In this document: piece after piece, positions 51,734 through 61,274 of the stretch | Numbering within the stretch: the stretch's first letter is position 1 | How the letters are laid out: each line of letters opens with the position of its first letter | Assembly: GCA_937120475.1 (NCBI GenBank) | Contig: CAKZJV010000007.1 | Span: forward strand, 1,628,068 to 1,692,067 | DNA from: an uncultured Cryomorphaceae bacterium | Lineage (GTDB): Bacteria; Bacteroidota; Bacteroidia; Flavobacteriales; Schleiferiaceae | Direction: 5' to 3' | Length of the DNA stretch: 64,000 nt | The notes under the pieces: model-generated | What the model was told of the DNA's origin: nothing | What the model saw: the letters and a program-made list of their open reading frames with translations, nothing else | The model's database searches: none | Position numbers and translations under genes: made by a program

Positions 51734-51799
51734 ATCAATTTGCTTTAATACGAAAGGAAACCGGGGTGTACCTCCTTTAAATTTATTATTCCGTTTGTT

Positions 51800-51820
51800 G
51801 AGCTTCGTGTATAGAAGCTC
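51800..51820 (-). promoter_or_regulatory. Hairpin downstream of the TPP aptamer (possible expression platform)
   Basis: GAGCTTC pairs with GAAGCTC around a 7-nt loop, 5 bases past the aptamer on the minus strand and about 67 bases before the receptor start. It is not followed by a U tract, so translational control or antitermination is more likely than simple termination here. Confidence 0.4.
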
Positions 51821-51824
51821 CCCT

Positions 51825-51921
51825 TTACTCCCTACGCCAGCATTATCTGGATCAGGTATGGCCTTTGTTAAAAGACCCGGGTGTAATCTCAGCCCCACGC
51901 CAAAACGTGAAGCACCCCGTG
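51825..51921 (-). promoter_or_regulatory. TPP riboswitch (THI element)
   Basis: On the minus strand the conserved blocks occur in order: GGGGTGC, then CTGAGATTACACCC, then CCTGATCCAGATAATGC and GGCGTAGGGA. These are the thi box sequences that form the TPP-binding aptamer. The aptamer lies in the leader of the TonB receptor and ThiY-like genes, so high thiamine pyrophosphate should turn the operon off. Confidence 0.95.
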
Positions 51922-52026
51922 AGAAAGCGCGAAGGTATAAAGTGTTTCGGTTTTGGCAAAAATTCAGGCTCTTTCCGATTTTTTAACACGAATACTGTAG
52001 CCGGTTTTGCCAGAATCGATAATTTC

Positions 52027-52060
52027 GCCCCGCCCCGGAGCTCAGCTCGCGGGGCTTTTT
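52027..52060 (+). terminator. Terminator-like hairpin 13 nt before the receptor start codon (possible attenuator)
   Basis: GCCCCGC pairs with GCGGGGC (7 bp), and the loop contains GAGC-TCA-GCTC, giving an almost continuous GC stem, followed by TTTTT. No plus-strand gene precedes it, so it would act on the leader of the gene at 52074. Confidence 0.65.
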
Positions 52061-52073
52061 AATTCAACCCCAA

Positions 52074-54017
52074 ATGAAAAAAACACTCTTAGTAATCTGT
52101 CTTTTAGGCACTTCCATTTCTTACGGACAAAGTCGCCTGCTGGATACCGCCTTGGTTTCAGCCTCGAGGCTTAACACCAGTTTGCAAAGTGCCAACCGCA
52201 ATGTTCAGGTGATTGAAGGCGATGAAATTGCCAATGCCCCGGCCAATAGCGTTGCCGAGTTGCTGGATTTTGTAATTGGTATTGATGCACGCCAGCGCGG
52301 AATGTTCGGTACGCAAACCGATCTGAGTATAAGAGGCGGTACCTTTGAGCAAGTACTGGTTTTGGTAAACGGGGTTCGCCTGAGTGACCCCCAAACCGGA
52401 CACCACCTGATGAATCTCCCGGTACAGAAATCCGACATTGAACGGATTGAAGTACTGCTGGGTGGCGGCTCCTATATTTTTGGCGGTAATGCCTTTAGCG
52501 GGGCGGTAAATATTATTACCAAGGATGCCACCGAAGATAAAGTTACGGCCAGGGCCATGATCGGGTCTTTTGACAGTTACCAGGCTGGTTTTTCGCAACA
52601 ACTGGCCGGTGAGTACCACCAAACGCGCCTTTCAGTCAATACCTCGGCTTCGGAAGGCTTTAAACCCAATACTGATTTCAATAACACCAACCTGTACGGA
52701 CAAAGCACCCTTCGCCTGGGTAAGCACAACCTGAACCTTTCGGGGGGTTATACCTGGCAAAATTTTGGTGCGCAGAATTTTTATTCGGATAACTTTCCGG
52801 AGCAATACGAAAAGACCCGCACTTTATTTGTAAACGCTGGTTTGAAGTCGGGGGACAAGGTGACCATTGACCGCCAGGTGTATTGGCGCAGGAACTGGGA
52901 TGAATTCCAACTATACCGCGAAGGACCGGGCTTTTATGAATACGATAATGGCCTCTTCATAAAGGGTAATGATACAGCGGCTTCTTTTTATACCGGTCAT
53001 AACTACCACCGCTCCGATGTGTTGGGCGGCAAACTGGAAGTACAGTTCAGCTCGGCCTGGGGCAAAACATCACTAGGAGGTGAATACCGTTACGAAGAGG
53101 TAGTGAGCAACAACCTGGGTGAGCCTTTGGCTGCTCCTATTACCATCGATGCTGAAAGGGGTGCCTATTCCCTGGGCGTGGACCGCCACAACCTGTCCTT
53201 CTCAGTTCAACAATACAAAAAAGCAGGGCGTTTTGATCTTTCGGCTGCTTTAATGGTCAATTACACCACCCCCTACGAGCCGGGGCTTTACCCTGCCCTT
53301 ACTGCGGGTTACAACATCAACCGCAATCACAAACTGTATGGCTCTTTTAACCGCTCCTTCCGCCTACCCTCCTATACGGACCTTTATTACCGGTTAGGTG
53401 GTGCCGTGGGCAGCAAGGATCTGCGTCCTGAAAACTCACTCAACTACGAGTTGGGCTACAAATTCATGGCTAAGCACCATTTCTTTAATGTAAGTCTCTT
53501 CCGCAGGGAAGGCACCGATATTATCGACTGGATACAGCGTTGCGATACTTGTAACCTGGTGGCCAGCAATACCTCCCAGGTAAATTTTAATGGAGTTGAT
53601 GTAAGCTGGAGATTGAAAGGACTTGGCTTTCAGAACAGCCTGAATATGGACTTTTTAGAGGTAGGTTATAGCTACATCATTACGGATGATCAGGACCCGG
53701 ATTATGAATCATTGTATGTATTTGATTACCTCACCCATAAAGCCACACTACGCAGCCAGCACAGTATTATCAAGGGTTTAAAGCTGAGTTACTCCCTTAG
53801 CTATCAGCAGCGCAACGGTAGTTATACAGACGCTGAGAGTGGTGATCTCACGGATTACCCTTCAATATTTCTGGTGGATGCCAAATTGCTCTACCAGTGG
53901 AAGAGCTTTGATTTCTCGGTTTCGGGGCAAAACCTACTGGACAAACGTTACTTTGACCGTGGTAATGTGGAGTTACCCGGGGCCTGGTTATGGGCTGGAA
54001 TTGAAGTGAGCCTTTAG
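52074..54017 (+). CDS. TonB-dependent outer membrane receptor (BtuB-like size and fold)
   Basis: The 647-residue protein has a signal peptide (M-K-K-T-L-L-V, cleavage after S-Y-G-Q), then a short TonB-box-like stretch (T-A-L-V-S-A-S-R). The plug follows (about 40-150: L-D-F-V-I-G-I-D-A-R-Q-R-G, D-L-S-I-R-G-G-T-F-E-Q-V, V-N-G-V-R-L-S-D-P-Q-T-G-H), then a barrel ending in W-A-G-I-E-V-S-L. Size and plug resemble BtuB-like cobalamin or siderophore receptors. No cobalamin riboswitch was found, and the ligand is unknown. It is divergent from the TPP-regulated receptor. Confidence 0.9.
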   Translation: MKKTLLVICLLGTSISYGQSRLLDTALVSASRLNTSLQSANRNVQVIEGDEIANAPANSVAELLDFVIGIDARQRGMFGTQTDLSIRGGTFEQVLVLVNGVRLSDPQTGHHLMNLPVQKSDIERIEVLLGGGSYIFGGNAFSGAVNIITKDATEDKVTARAMIGSFDSYQAGFSQQLAGEYHQTRLSVNTSASEGFKPNTDFNNTNLYGQSTLRLGKHNLNLSGGYTWQNFGAQNFYSDNFPEQYEKTRTLFVNAGLKSGDKVTIDRQVYWRRNWDEFQLYREGPGFYEYDNGLFIKGNDTAASFYTGHNYHRSDVLGGKLEVQFSSAWGKTSLGGEYRYEEVVSNNLGEPLAAPITIDAERGAYSLGVDRHNLSFSVQQYKKAGRFDLSAALMVNYTTPYEPGLYPALTAGYNINRNHKLYGSFNRSFRLPSYTDLYYRLGGAVGSKDLRPENSLNYELGYKFMAKHHFFNVSLFRREGTDIIDWIQRCDTCNLVASNTSQVNFNGVDVSWRLKGLGFQNSLNMDFLEVGYSYIITDDQDPDYESLYVFDYLTHKATLRSQHSIIKGLKLSYSLSYQQRNGSYTDAESGDLTDYPSIFLVDAKLLYQWKSFDFSVSGQNLLDKRYFDRGNVELPGAWLWAGIEVSL

Positions 54018-54020
54018 GGC

Positions 54021-54353
54021 TTACTTCAGTTTTTCATTGCTGTGATGGCGGTCATGGTCGCGTTTGGTTTTCTTCTCCATGCGTTTATCAAAAGCGGCTT
54101 GGAGGTCAACCCCGGTTTGGTTGGCCAGGCATACGGTTACAAACAGTACATCTGCCAGTTCCTCGCCCAGGTCTTTGGCCTTGTCAGATTCCTTTTCGCT
54201 TTGTTCACCGTACCTGCGGGCAATGATGCGGGCTACCTCGCCTACTTCTTCTGTTAGCTGCGCCATGTTGGTGAGTTCGTTAAAATAACGCACTCCATGC
54301 TCCTGTATCCAACGGTCCACAATTTCCTGAACTTGTTTTATTCCCTGGCTCAT
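54021..54353 (-). CDS. MazG-like nucleotide pyrophosphohydrolase
   Basis: The 110-residue protein has the MazG/dUTPase-like all-alpha motif E-E-V-G-E-V-A-R-I-I-A-R (about residues 31-42) and the second acidic helix E-E-L-A-D-V-L-F-V-T-V-C-L-A-N (about 64-78), giving the ExxE...ExxD metal site. It hydrolyses nucleoside triphosphates to monophosphates, probably house-cleaning. Its stop is 3 bp from the convergent receptor stop. Confidence 0.92.
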   Translation of the reverse strand: MSQGIKQVQEIVDRWIQEHGVRYFNELTNMAQLTEEVGEVARIIARRYGEQSEKESDKAKDLGEELADVLFVTVCLANQTGVDLQAAFDKRMEKKTKRDHDRHHSNEKLK

Positions 54354-54380
54354 TCAATTATACTTAAAGGCACTAAAGTA

Positions 54381-54408
54381 AAAAGCCACAGGAAATCCTG
54401 CGGCTTTT
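54381..54408. terminator. Terminator between the 1513-aa surface protein gene and the MazG-like gene
   Basis: AAAAGCC-A-CAGG pairs with CCTG-C-GGCTTTT around a 4-nt loop, 26 bp beyond the stop of the large minus-strand gene. Confidence 0.75.
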
Positions 54409-54433
54409 AAACCAAATAATTACCTTATTGAGG

Positions 54434-57400
54434 TTACTTCACGATGAAAATTTTCTGTTCGCTTTGGGCTCCGGAAAGAATTTGCAAAACGTAGGTTCCG
54501 GCAGGTAGCGTGGATACTTCCAGGCTGATTTCCTTTGCACCGGCTGAACGGCTTTCTTCACTTTTAACAAGGGCTCCGTTTACATTGTAAACGTTCAGGA
54601 TAACGTCTTCCGTAAAACCAATGTTACTTACTACATTTAATACAGAACTAACAGGGTTCGGGTACAACTGGATTCCGTTCAAAGGACCTAATTCCTCCAA
54701 ACCAATCAGTTCTTCGATATCCAAAAGATAACGAGGCATAATCTGGTAGCCGCTCAGGTAAGGAATACTAGGGTCAAATTGGGTACCGATGCCCGTAAGG
54801 CGGAAGGAGTTGGTGAGTATTGGGGTACCATAAATATCGGTGTCCTCATCAATACGCATTACGTAGGTATTGGTACCATCGGAAACGTTTACATTGAAAG
54901 AACCGCCACTGGTTTGCCATTGTGCAGGGTTCACAATAGTTACACTATCCAGTTGAATCAATTGACTCTCGGTGGCTTCGCCCAATTGGGTAACTACCGT
55001 AGGTATATTCAAGGTGTTTCCTCCCGACCAAAGCCGGATGGTATCCGGCTCAATCTCCAACAAACCGTTGAACTGCAAAATACGACCGGAAACAGAGATG
55101 CTATCTCCTTCGGTAACCGTGTAACCAAATTGCTTGCTACTGCTGAATACGGCAATACCCCCGGTTTGATCGATAAGGGTAAACTGCAAACCGGCCGGCC
55201 TCAGGTTCACTCCGTAAACGATTCCAGTCAACTCACAATCCACATTTACCGAATCGGCTTCACCGTTAGGGTCCAGGTTATTAATCTGGTCAACGGTGTA
55301 ATTGGGATAAGGATCAAAACCGGTTCCGGTAACGTCAATACTCAAACGGGCCGCTCCAGCTAAATTCACTACCGAATCGGTAAAGGAAATATTGGCCGAT
55401 GGAGCAAAGCGAACGTAAATAGTGTCCTGCAAGGAGCCATTGTTCTGCGCAATAAAAAGCGAATCGGTATAACCCCCGTTAATATTAAAACTGATGGGGA
55501 ATTCGGCAGAGGTCACAATATTCAAATCACCCAAAAGGTATTCACCATCCACTACAAAAAACTGGGCGGCTGAAGTATCGTTCTCGACCACACTACCGAA
55601 GTTGAGGCTGGTAGCAGTCAGTGAACTCAGGCTGGCCGGAAGATTTACAATATCCGCTTGGTAACGCGGCAATACCTGGTAACCGGTGTCATAGGGTGCA
55701 GAAGGATCAAACTGCCCACCGATACCCGTTACATTAAAATAACCTACGGGTGCTGGTTGACCGTAAATGTTTACGTCATTGTCAATACGCATTTCAAACA
55801 CATCAGTGCCATTGGTGATATCTACATTAAAGCCGCTTCCGCTATTGGTCCACTGGGTGGGGTCCATCACGATTACTTCGTTGATCTGTATCAAGTCGCT
55901 TTCGGTAGCCTCACCGAGGTTGTTAACCACGGTAGGTTGTTTCAAGGTTTTACCGGAAGCGATCAGGCTCAGCGTATCTGGCTCAATTTCCAAAAGACCA
56001 TTAAACTGTACAATCTCACCTTTTACCATAATACTATCGCCTTCCTGAACGGTGTAGCCAAAGTTTCCGTTGAAGTTGAAAACTGCAATACCACCGGTGT
56101 TGTCACGCAGGGTAAACTGCAAACCGGCTGGCCTCAGGTTTACTCCGTACACTATTCCATAAAGGGTGGTATTTACTCCGGATGAATCGGCAACCAGATT
56201 AGCATCTAAACCATTGATCATATTAATATCATAGGCCGGGTAAGGATCCAGAACGTTGGCATTAAGGTGCGTCCAAACCGCAACATCACTTACGTTGGAA
56301 ATAGAATCGGAAACCATACCGATGCTGGTAGCTATAAAACGAACGTAAACCGAATCATCCAGCAGACCCATGGCATCAGGCATGGCCATCACACTGGTTG
56401 AAAAGTTGATACCATCCAGGCTCACCTCAAAATTAGCGGGAGCATTAATGGTCACGTTTTGGGTAAGATAGGTTCCGTCCAGTTGATAGGCCAGCACCGC
56501 TGAAGTATCCCCCAGGCTTACGTTGCCAAAGCTCAGTGTATCATTATTGGAAGTCAAAGTGGCGGGAATGGCCGTAATATCCGTCTGGTAACGTGGCAAC
56601 AACTGATAACCTTCAGTATAGGGCGAAGAATTATCAAACTGGCCACCGATACCGGTAATATTCAGGAAGCCGGTGGGTACAGGCTGGCCGTAAAGATTTA
56701 CATCATTATCAATTCGTACTTCAAAGGTATCGGTACCATTGGTTACATCCACGTTAAAACCGGAACCGCTGTTGGTCCATTGAGTAGCATCCACCAGGTA
56801 CACTTCCAACAGTTGAACGAGGTCACTTTCGGTAGATTCGCCCAGGGCGGCAACCACAGCGGGGGTTTTTAATACAGCATTAGACTTCAGGAACTCCACA
56901 GAATCGGGAGCCATTTGCAATAAACCGTTAAACTGGTTGAGTGAACCATATAAGGTGATGCTATCTCCCTCCTGAACATTGTAGGCGGAAACCGGACTAA
57001 AGTTGAAAACGTTGATTCCGGCCGTGGCATCGATCATGGTAAACTGTAAACCCGAAGGCCTGAGATTCACCCCGTACACTACGCCCGAAAGCGACATAGC
57101 CACGTTGGCGGAATCCGCAACCCCATTGGCATCCACTCCATTAACCTGGGCAATCTGGTAGTGTGGGTAGGGGTCAAAGCCCGATCCGTTAAGCACGGCA
57201 TAAACGGTATCCGCAGAGGGAGTGGTATGCATGATAGAATCGTTGTAATTGTCCACCATAGTTGGGTTGAATTTTACGTAGATATCCAATTGTGAGTTCA
57301 GGCCGCCAAACAATATTAAGGTATCGTTAAAAAGACCATTGGGAGAAAGGGATACCTCGTAGGGTGCGGGAGCAATAATTTCAATGTCGTCATAAATATT

Positions 57401-58975
57401 CTGTGCATCTATGGTGTATATCCTGGTTTCGGTAGTGTTGATCATTTTAGGACCAAAATCAAGGGGGCCACTGCTATACACTACGTCCATTCCGGGTTCA
57501 TTAACCACACAGGCTTGCATTTGGTGGTTACCAAAAAAGCTCACGTTACTATTTGGAAAAACCATCCATTCATTAGCTGCACTCAGCCCCCAGTTGGTTT
57601 GACCTTTACGCACCGTGCTGTCGCGCACCAAAGTATAGTCGTTAGTAGAACCGTTTACACCGTTGGTACCGGTTACCGTCCACTCGCTGCCAGGGTCGGT
57701 ACCTACTACGCCTATAACATCAATGATTACCCCGTTTTTTTCAAGGGTAATGGCGTCATCACCGGTGAAAATTCCGGCCCACGGAAAAGAATATACGCTG
57801 TCTGCCTCACTCTTTAAGGTAGCATTGGTGGCCGGATGATTAGTAGTGGCCGAAAATGTTTCACCGGGTGCCAGAACACCCACCATTGAACTGGTGCGGG
57901 TGGGTGACGCGCTTCCATTACCATACATATTTAAGGTATAGCTACTTAAATTTATGGCACTTGATGAGGGATTATAAATTTCAATGGAGTTATAAGGCAC
58001 CGATCCTTCCCGGTATTCTGAAATGAACAAATCAGAGCAGTCTGCTCCACTGGAAGATGCAGGGATGGAATCCGCCAGGTTGGTGGTAGTAAAACTGACC
58101 TCTGTACCTGCGCCCCAATTGTTGCCATCGCGGGAGAATATTTTGAAAAAATATTGGGTTTGATTGTCAAAGTTGGTTAGGGTAACCGTATTACCGGCAC
58201 CTGCATACATGGCAAATTCACCGGGCACTACTTCCATACCGTTTTTATAATTAGTGTTGGTAATGATGGAGGAAGTACTACCACCGGGTTTATAGCTAAT
58301 ACTGGATTCGGAAGCAATAATGAGAGCCTCATCCCAGCAAGTAGGTGGAATAGTCCAGTCCAACCTAATCTGACGCATCTGCTCTGTGGTCATAAAGTTA
58401 GTCACCATATTTGGCTGTTGGCAGGTGGTGGAATCCCCTAAAAGCACATTGTCAAAATAATGAGTTTCTGCACTTGAATTGTTATTGATGCCGACTCGAA
58501 TTTGTATGGAATCTCCGGTGGGAACATTGGCCCGGATATATTGGGCGCTGAAATTACCGCTGAGCTTTACCAACTCAACAAAAGCACCACCATCCAGCGA
58601 GTAAGAAAGCTGTATAAAATCTCCAGATTCGAAACCGGTAGCAGCCTGATCCACCAAAACGGAAGCAAATGGGGCACTCAAACCGGTAATATCTATTTGC
58701 GGTGAAAGCCAGTATCCGGTAGCTCCCGAAGTACCCGATCCGTCCATATTGGTGCCCGCAAAACGATCTCCACTTTGCACGTTAAAAGTCATGGCATTGG
58801 GGGCTCCCGACAGGTCAATGCTCCAGTTTACGCCACTAGTATTACCCAGACCTTTACCATTTTGATTGGTAAAACCTTCGTAATAAATGGTATCGGATTG
58901 CCCAGTTGCAAGCGATGAAATCCCTACCCATAATAATAGAGACCGGTAAATAAAAGAATACTTTTTCAGGAACAT
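54434..58975 (-). CDS. Giant secreted repeat protein with lamin-tail domain and T9SS type A sorting domain (1513 aa)
   Basis: After a signal peptide (cleavage after A-T-G-Q, about residue 26) come a jelly-roll-like region (about 27-185), a fibronectin-III-like part (W-T-I-P-P-T-C-W-D-E-A, about 190-300) and a lamin-tail domain (about 310-480: L-F-I-S-E-Y-R-E-G-S-V-P-Y-N-S-I-E-I-Y-N). Three long tandem units start near residues 598, 908 and 1218, each about 310 residues and each with D-P-Y-P, G-V-N-L-R-P-x-G-L-Q-F-T, Q-F-N-G-L-L, and T-G-I-G-x-Q-F-D. The C-terminus has Y-P-N-P-V-S-S-V and P-A-G-T-Y-V-L, a type A sorting domain. The units combine OB-fold-like (DUF5689-type) and Ig-like parts. 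Lamin-tail proteins are often extracellular nucleases, but no catalytic residues are recognised. Confidence 0.85.
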   Translation of the reverse strand: MFLKKYSFIYRSLLLWVGISSLATGQSDTIYYEGFTNQNGKGLGNTSGVNWSIDLSGAPNAMTFNVQSGDRFAGTNMDGSGTSGATGYWLSPQIDITGLSAPFASVLVDQAATGFESGDFIQLSYSLDGGAFVELVKLSGNFSAQYIRANVPTGDSIQIRVGINNNSSAETHYFDNVLLGDSTTCQQPNMVTNFMTTEQMRQIRLDWTIPPTCWDEALIIASESSISYKPGGSTSSIITNTNYKNGMEVVPGEFAMYAGAGNTVTLTNFDNQTQYFFKIFSRDGNNWGAGTEVSFTTTNLADSIPASSSGADCSDLFISEYREGSVPYNSIEIYNPSSSAINLSSYTLNMYGNGSASPTRTSSMVGVLAPGETFSATTNHPATNATLKSEADSVYSFPWAGIFTGDDAITLEKNGVIIDVIGVVGTDPGSEWTVTGTNGVNGSTNDYTLVRDSTVRKGQTNWGLSAANEWMVFPNSNVSFFGNHQMQACVVNEPGMDVVYSSGPLDFGPKMINTTETRIYTIDAQNIYDDIEIIAPAPYEVSLSPNGLFNDTLILFGGLNSQLDIYVKFNPTMVDNYNDSIMHTTPSADTVYAVLNGSGFDPYPHYQIAQVNGVDANGVADSANVAMSLSGVVYGVNLRPSGLQFTMIDATAGINVFNFSPVSAYNVQEGDSITLYGSLNQFNGLLQMAPDSVEFLKSNAVLKTPAVVAALGESTESDLVQLLEVYLVDATQWTNSGSGFNVDVTNGTDTFEVRIDNDVNLYGQPVPTGFLNITGIGGQFDNSSPYTEGYQLLPRYQTDITAIPATLTSNNDTLSFGNVSLGDTSAVLAYQLDGTYLTQNVTINAPANFEVSLDGINFSTSVMAMPDAMGLLDDSVYVRFIATSIGMVSDSISNVSDVAVWTHLNANVLDPYPAYDINMINGLDANLVADSSGVNTTLYGIVYGVNLRPAGLQFTLRDNTGGIAVFNFNGNFGYTVQEGDSIMVKGEIVQFNGLLEIEPDTLSLIASGKTLKQPTVVNNLGEATESDLIQINEVIVMDPTQWTNSGSGFNVDITNGTDVFEMRIDNDVNIYGQPAPVGYFNVTGIGGQFDPSAPYDTGYQVLPRYQADIVNLPASLSSLTATSLNFGSVVENDTSAAQFFVVDGEYLLGDLNIVTSAEFPISFNINGGYTDSLFIAQNNGSLQDTIYVRFAPSANISFTDSVVNLAGAARLSIDVTGTGFDPYPNYTVDQINNLDPNGEADSVNVDCELTGIVYGVNLRPAGLQFTLIDQTGGIAVFSSSKQFGYTVTEGDSISVSGRILQFNGLLEIEPDTIRLWSGGNTLNIPTVVTQLGEATESQLIQLDSVTIVNPAQWQTSGGSFNVNVSDGTNTYVMRIDEDTDIYGTPILTNSFRLTGIGTQFDPSIPYLSGYQIMPRYLLDIEELIGLEELGPLNGIQLYPNPVSSVLNVVSNIGFTEDVILNVYNVNGALVKSEESRSAGAKEISLEVSTLPAGTYVLQILSGAQSEQKIFIVK

Positions 58976-59096
58976 TTTTTTGAATTATTTTAATTTAATT
59001 ACCGGCCGAAAATAGATATATATGCCTCTCTGATAACTCGTATGTAGAGGTTTAATAAATGGTTAATTATTGCTTAATGTAATAGCGGGGCTCTTT

Positions 59097-61274
59097 TTAT
59101 CGGGATAATGTTAAAAAGCCTTTTAAGATTTCTGTTCCTTCCACCAGGTACATATAGGTACCGGCAGCACAATCGTTTCCATTGTGTTTACCGTCCCATT
59201 TAAAATTAAGATCGTTGGATTGGTAAACGAGACCGCCCCAACGGTTGTAAATGGAAATGGAAAATACCGGCCAGCCCTGGCCTGCTACCGTGAAGAAGTC
59301 ATTAATCCCATCGCCATTAGGGGTAAACACATTGGGCACTTCCATTTGGGGCTCCAATGGTTCTTCAATAAAAATGGTTACGGACCTGGTAAGGGTATCT
59401 GAGCAGCCCTTATCCGATGTAGCAACCAACGAAACCTGATAGGTTCCTTCCTCCGAAAAAGTATGGCCGGGCGACTCCTGTGAACTGCCAGAACCATCCC
59501 CAAAATCCCAGGTATAACTGAGCATATTTCCGATTGAAAAATTCTCAAATACTATGGTAGTGGGGTTTCCCTGGTCCGCAGCAAAGTCAAAATCGGACTG
59601 CACCTTTTCAAAATCCAACTGGTACGTAACGATGCTATCGCACAGGCCCGGAAAGGCCGGTTTGCTTATGGTAATGGAGGTGTCGGATGAAAGATAAAGC
59701 CCATTAATGAGAATAGAATCTCCTGCACACCGTTCCAGCTTAACTACTTTTTGAGGGAGTGGATTTATGGTGAGTTGGGTGTTGATCACACTGTCGCAAC
59801 CCGCAGTTCCAGCCAAGGTATCCCTATAGGTTCCGGCTATATTTTGCCACGCACCCTGCAAAAAAATACTATCGCCCTGGCAAAGGTCGATGTTCCTGAA
59901 GCCTTGTAAAATATTATCGATGGTAAGCCGGGTGGTAACAATGCTGTCACAACCGCTTGCTGAAACCAGGGTATCGCGGTAATTACCATCTACCTTACGC
60001 CATGCCCCTCCAATAAATAAACTATCACCATTACAAATGGTAACACTGGCAAAGGATTGCGCAATTGGTATAAGATTCAAAGCCGTGGTAATTACACTAT
60101 CGCAACCTCCGGTTGTTTGTAGTGTATCCACGTAATTCCCGGATGATTTCCGCCATTCCCCACCCAGAAAAACACTGTCGCCCGCACATATCTCAAGATT
60201 TTGGGCATGGTTGAAAGCGGCTAATACATTTAATTGGGTGGTGATGATACTGTCACAGCTATTTTGAGCCTGTAGCGTATCGCGGTAAAGTCCGGGGCTT
60301 TGGCGATAAGTACCGGCAATCAGTACGCTATCGCCATTGCATATTTCAATAGAATTCGAAATATCAAAGCTTGACAACACTTGCAGATTGGTTACCACTA
60401 CTGTATCGCACCCACTTCCGCTAACGATAGTATCCCGGTAAATTCCGGATATTTTCCTAAAACTATTTTGCAGAAAAACACTATCGCCCTGGCAGATCTG
60501 CAGGTTTTCATTGCGTTGTGGTTTAGGGAGAACCAGCAGGTTGGTCTGGTATATACTATCACAGAAATACTGAGAACTCAGTGTATCGTAAAAGGTGCCA
60601 GAATTCTTTCGGTAGGCACCTCCGATAAAAACACTGTCGCCCTGGCAAATGTTAAGCGATTGTTGCACCACAGCGGGAGTTGGGTTGTAAGAAGTAGAAT
60701 TTAAAGCCAGGCAGTTTGGAGCGGAAACAATCCAACCCTGAACGGCAACGGTAGAATTATTGGGCCAGGAATTAATTGAAGTTCCATCCGTTGATGTATA
60801 ACGGATGCAGTTATTATTGGTACGTACAATTTTCTTTTGGAAAAGCCCATTGGAAACGCTTCCAATACGGGGCGAAACGCTGGTTCCGTAAAGATTGATC
60901 ATGTCAATATTCTGCCCGCCTTTACTGAGACGGATACAGTCGTTTCCATTCACCCCGTTACTGCCAAAGTTAGCATCGGAGGGACAGCTTGAGCCACCGC
61001 CTTTTACTACATAAACATCGCCCGGAGCCAGAGTACCGCTTAGGTTGATGGTTCCGTTATTGGTAAGGTTACCGTTGTTGTGGCCACTGAGCACATAACC
61101 ACTCATATTGATGGGTGAAGGCGTAGGATTATAAATTTTCACCACCACTCCTGAACCGGAGGATTCATCCAGGTATTCCACCAGCATTAAATCGTCCAGT
61201 TGCGCCTGAACGGAAAAGCCAAAGACCATAAAAATCAAGGCTATGTAATGTTTCCTCATTACCAATTTCATCAT
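59097..61274 (-). CDS. Gliding-motility-type (CHU_C) secreted protein with lamin-tail domain and seven Cys repeats, paralogue B
   Basis: The 725-residue protein has a signal peptide (cleavage after V-Q-A-Q), a lamin-tail domain (about 25-190: V-V-K-I-Y-N-P-T-P-S-P-I-N-M), then seven tandem repeats of about 50 residues. Each repeat has the pattern I-C-x-G-D-S-[VIL]-F-I-x-G-x-[WY]-R-x-x-x-G-x-Y-x-D-T-L and G-C-D-S-I-x-x-T. A PKD domain follows (about 560-640: Y-T-W-D-F-G-D-G-S-G), then the gliding-associated C-terminal domain (P-N-V-F-T-P-N-G-D-G-I-N-D-F-F), which is a type B T9SS signal. Its start overlaps the stop of paralogue A (4 bp), so it is second of a two-gene operon. Confidence 0.88.
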   Translation of the reverse strand: MMKLVMRKHYIALIFMVFGFSVQAQLDDLMLVEYLDESSGSGVVVKIYNPTPSPINMSGYVLSGHNNGNLTNNGTINLSGTLAPGDVYVVKGGGSSCPSDANFGSNGVNGNDCIRLSKGGQNIDMINLYGTSVSPRIGSVSNGLFQKKIVRTNNNCIRYTSTDGTSINSWPNNSTVAVQGWIVSAPNCLALNSTSYNPTPAVVQQSLNICQGDSVFIGGAYRKNSGTFYDTLSSQYFCDSIYQTNLLVLPKPQRNENLQICQGDSVFLQNSFRKISGIYRDTIVSGSGCDTVVVTNLQVLSSFDISNSIEICNGDSVLIAGTYRQSPGLYRDTLQAQNSCDSIITTQLNVLAAFNHAQNLEICAGDSVFLGGEWRKSSGNYVDTLQTTGGCDSVITTALNLIPIAQSFASVTICNGDSLFIGGAWRKVDGNYRDTLVSASGCDSIVTTRLTIDNILQGFRNIDLCQGDSIFLQGAWQNIAGTYRDTLAGTAGCDSVINTQLTINPLPQKVVKLERCAGDSILINGLYLSSDTSITISKPAFPGLCDSIVTYQLDFEKVQSDFDFAADQGNPTTIVFENFSIGNMLSYTWDFGDGSGSSQESPGHTFSEEGTYQVSLVATSDKGCSDTLTRSVTIFIEEPLEPQMEVPNVFTPNGDGINDFFTVAGQGWPVFSISIYNRWGGLVYQSNDLNFKWDGKHNGNDCAAGTYMYLVEGTEILKGFLTLSR

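Noticed and set aside
51734-51898. N-terminal extension of the TPP-controlled receptor frame
   Set aside because: The extension runs through the TPP riboswitch; the true start is the ATG at 51733 before a normal signal peptide.
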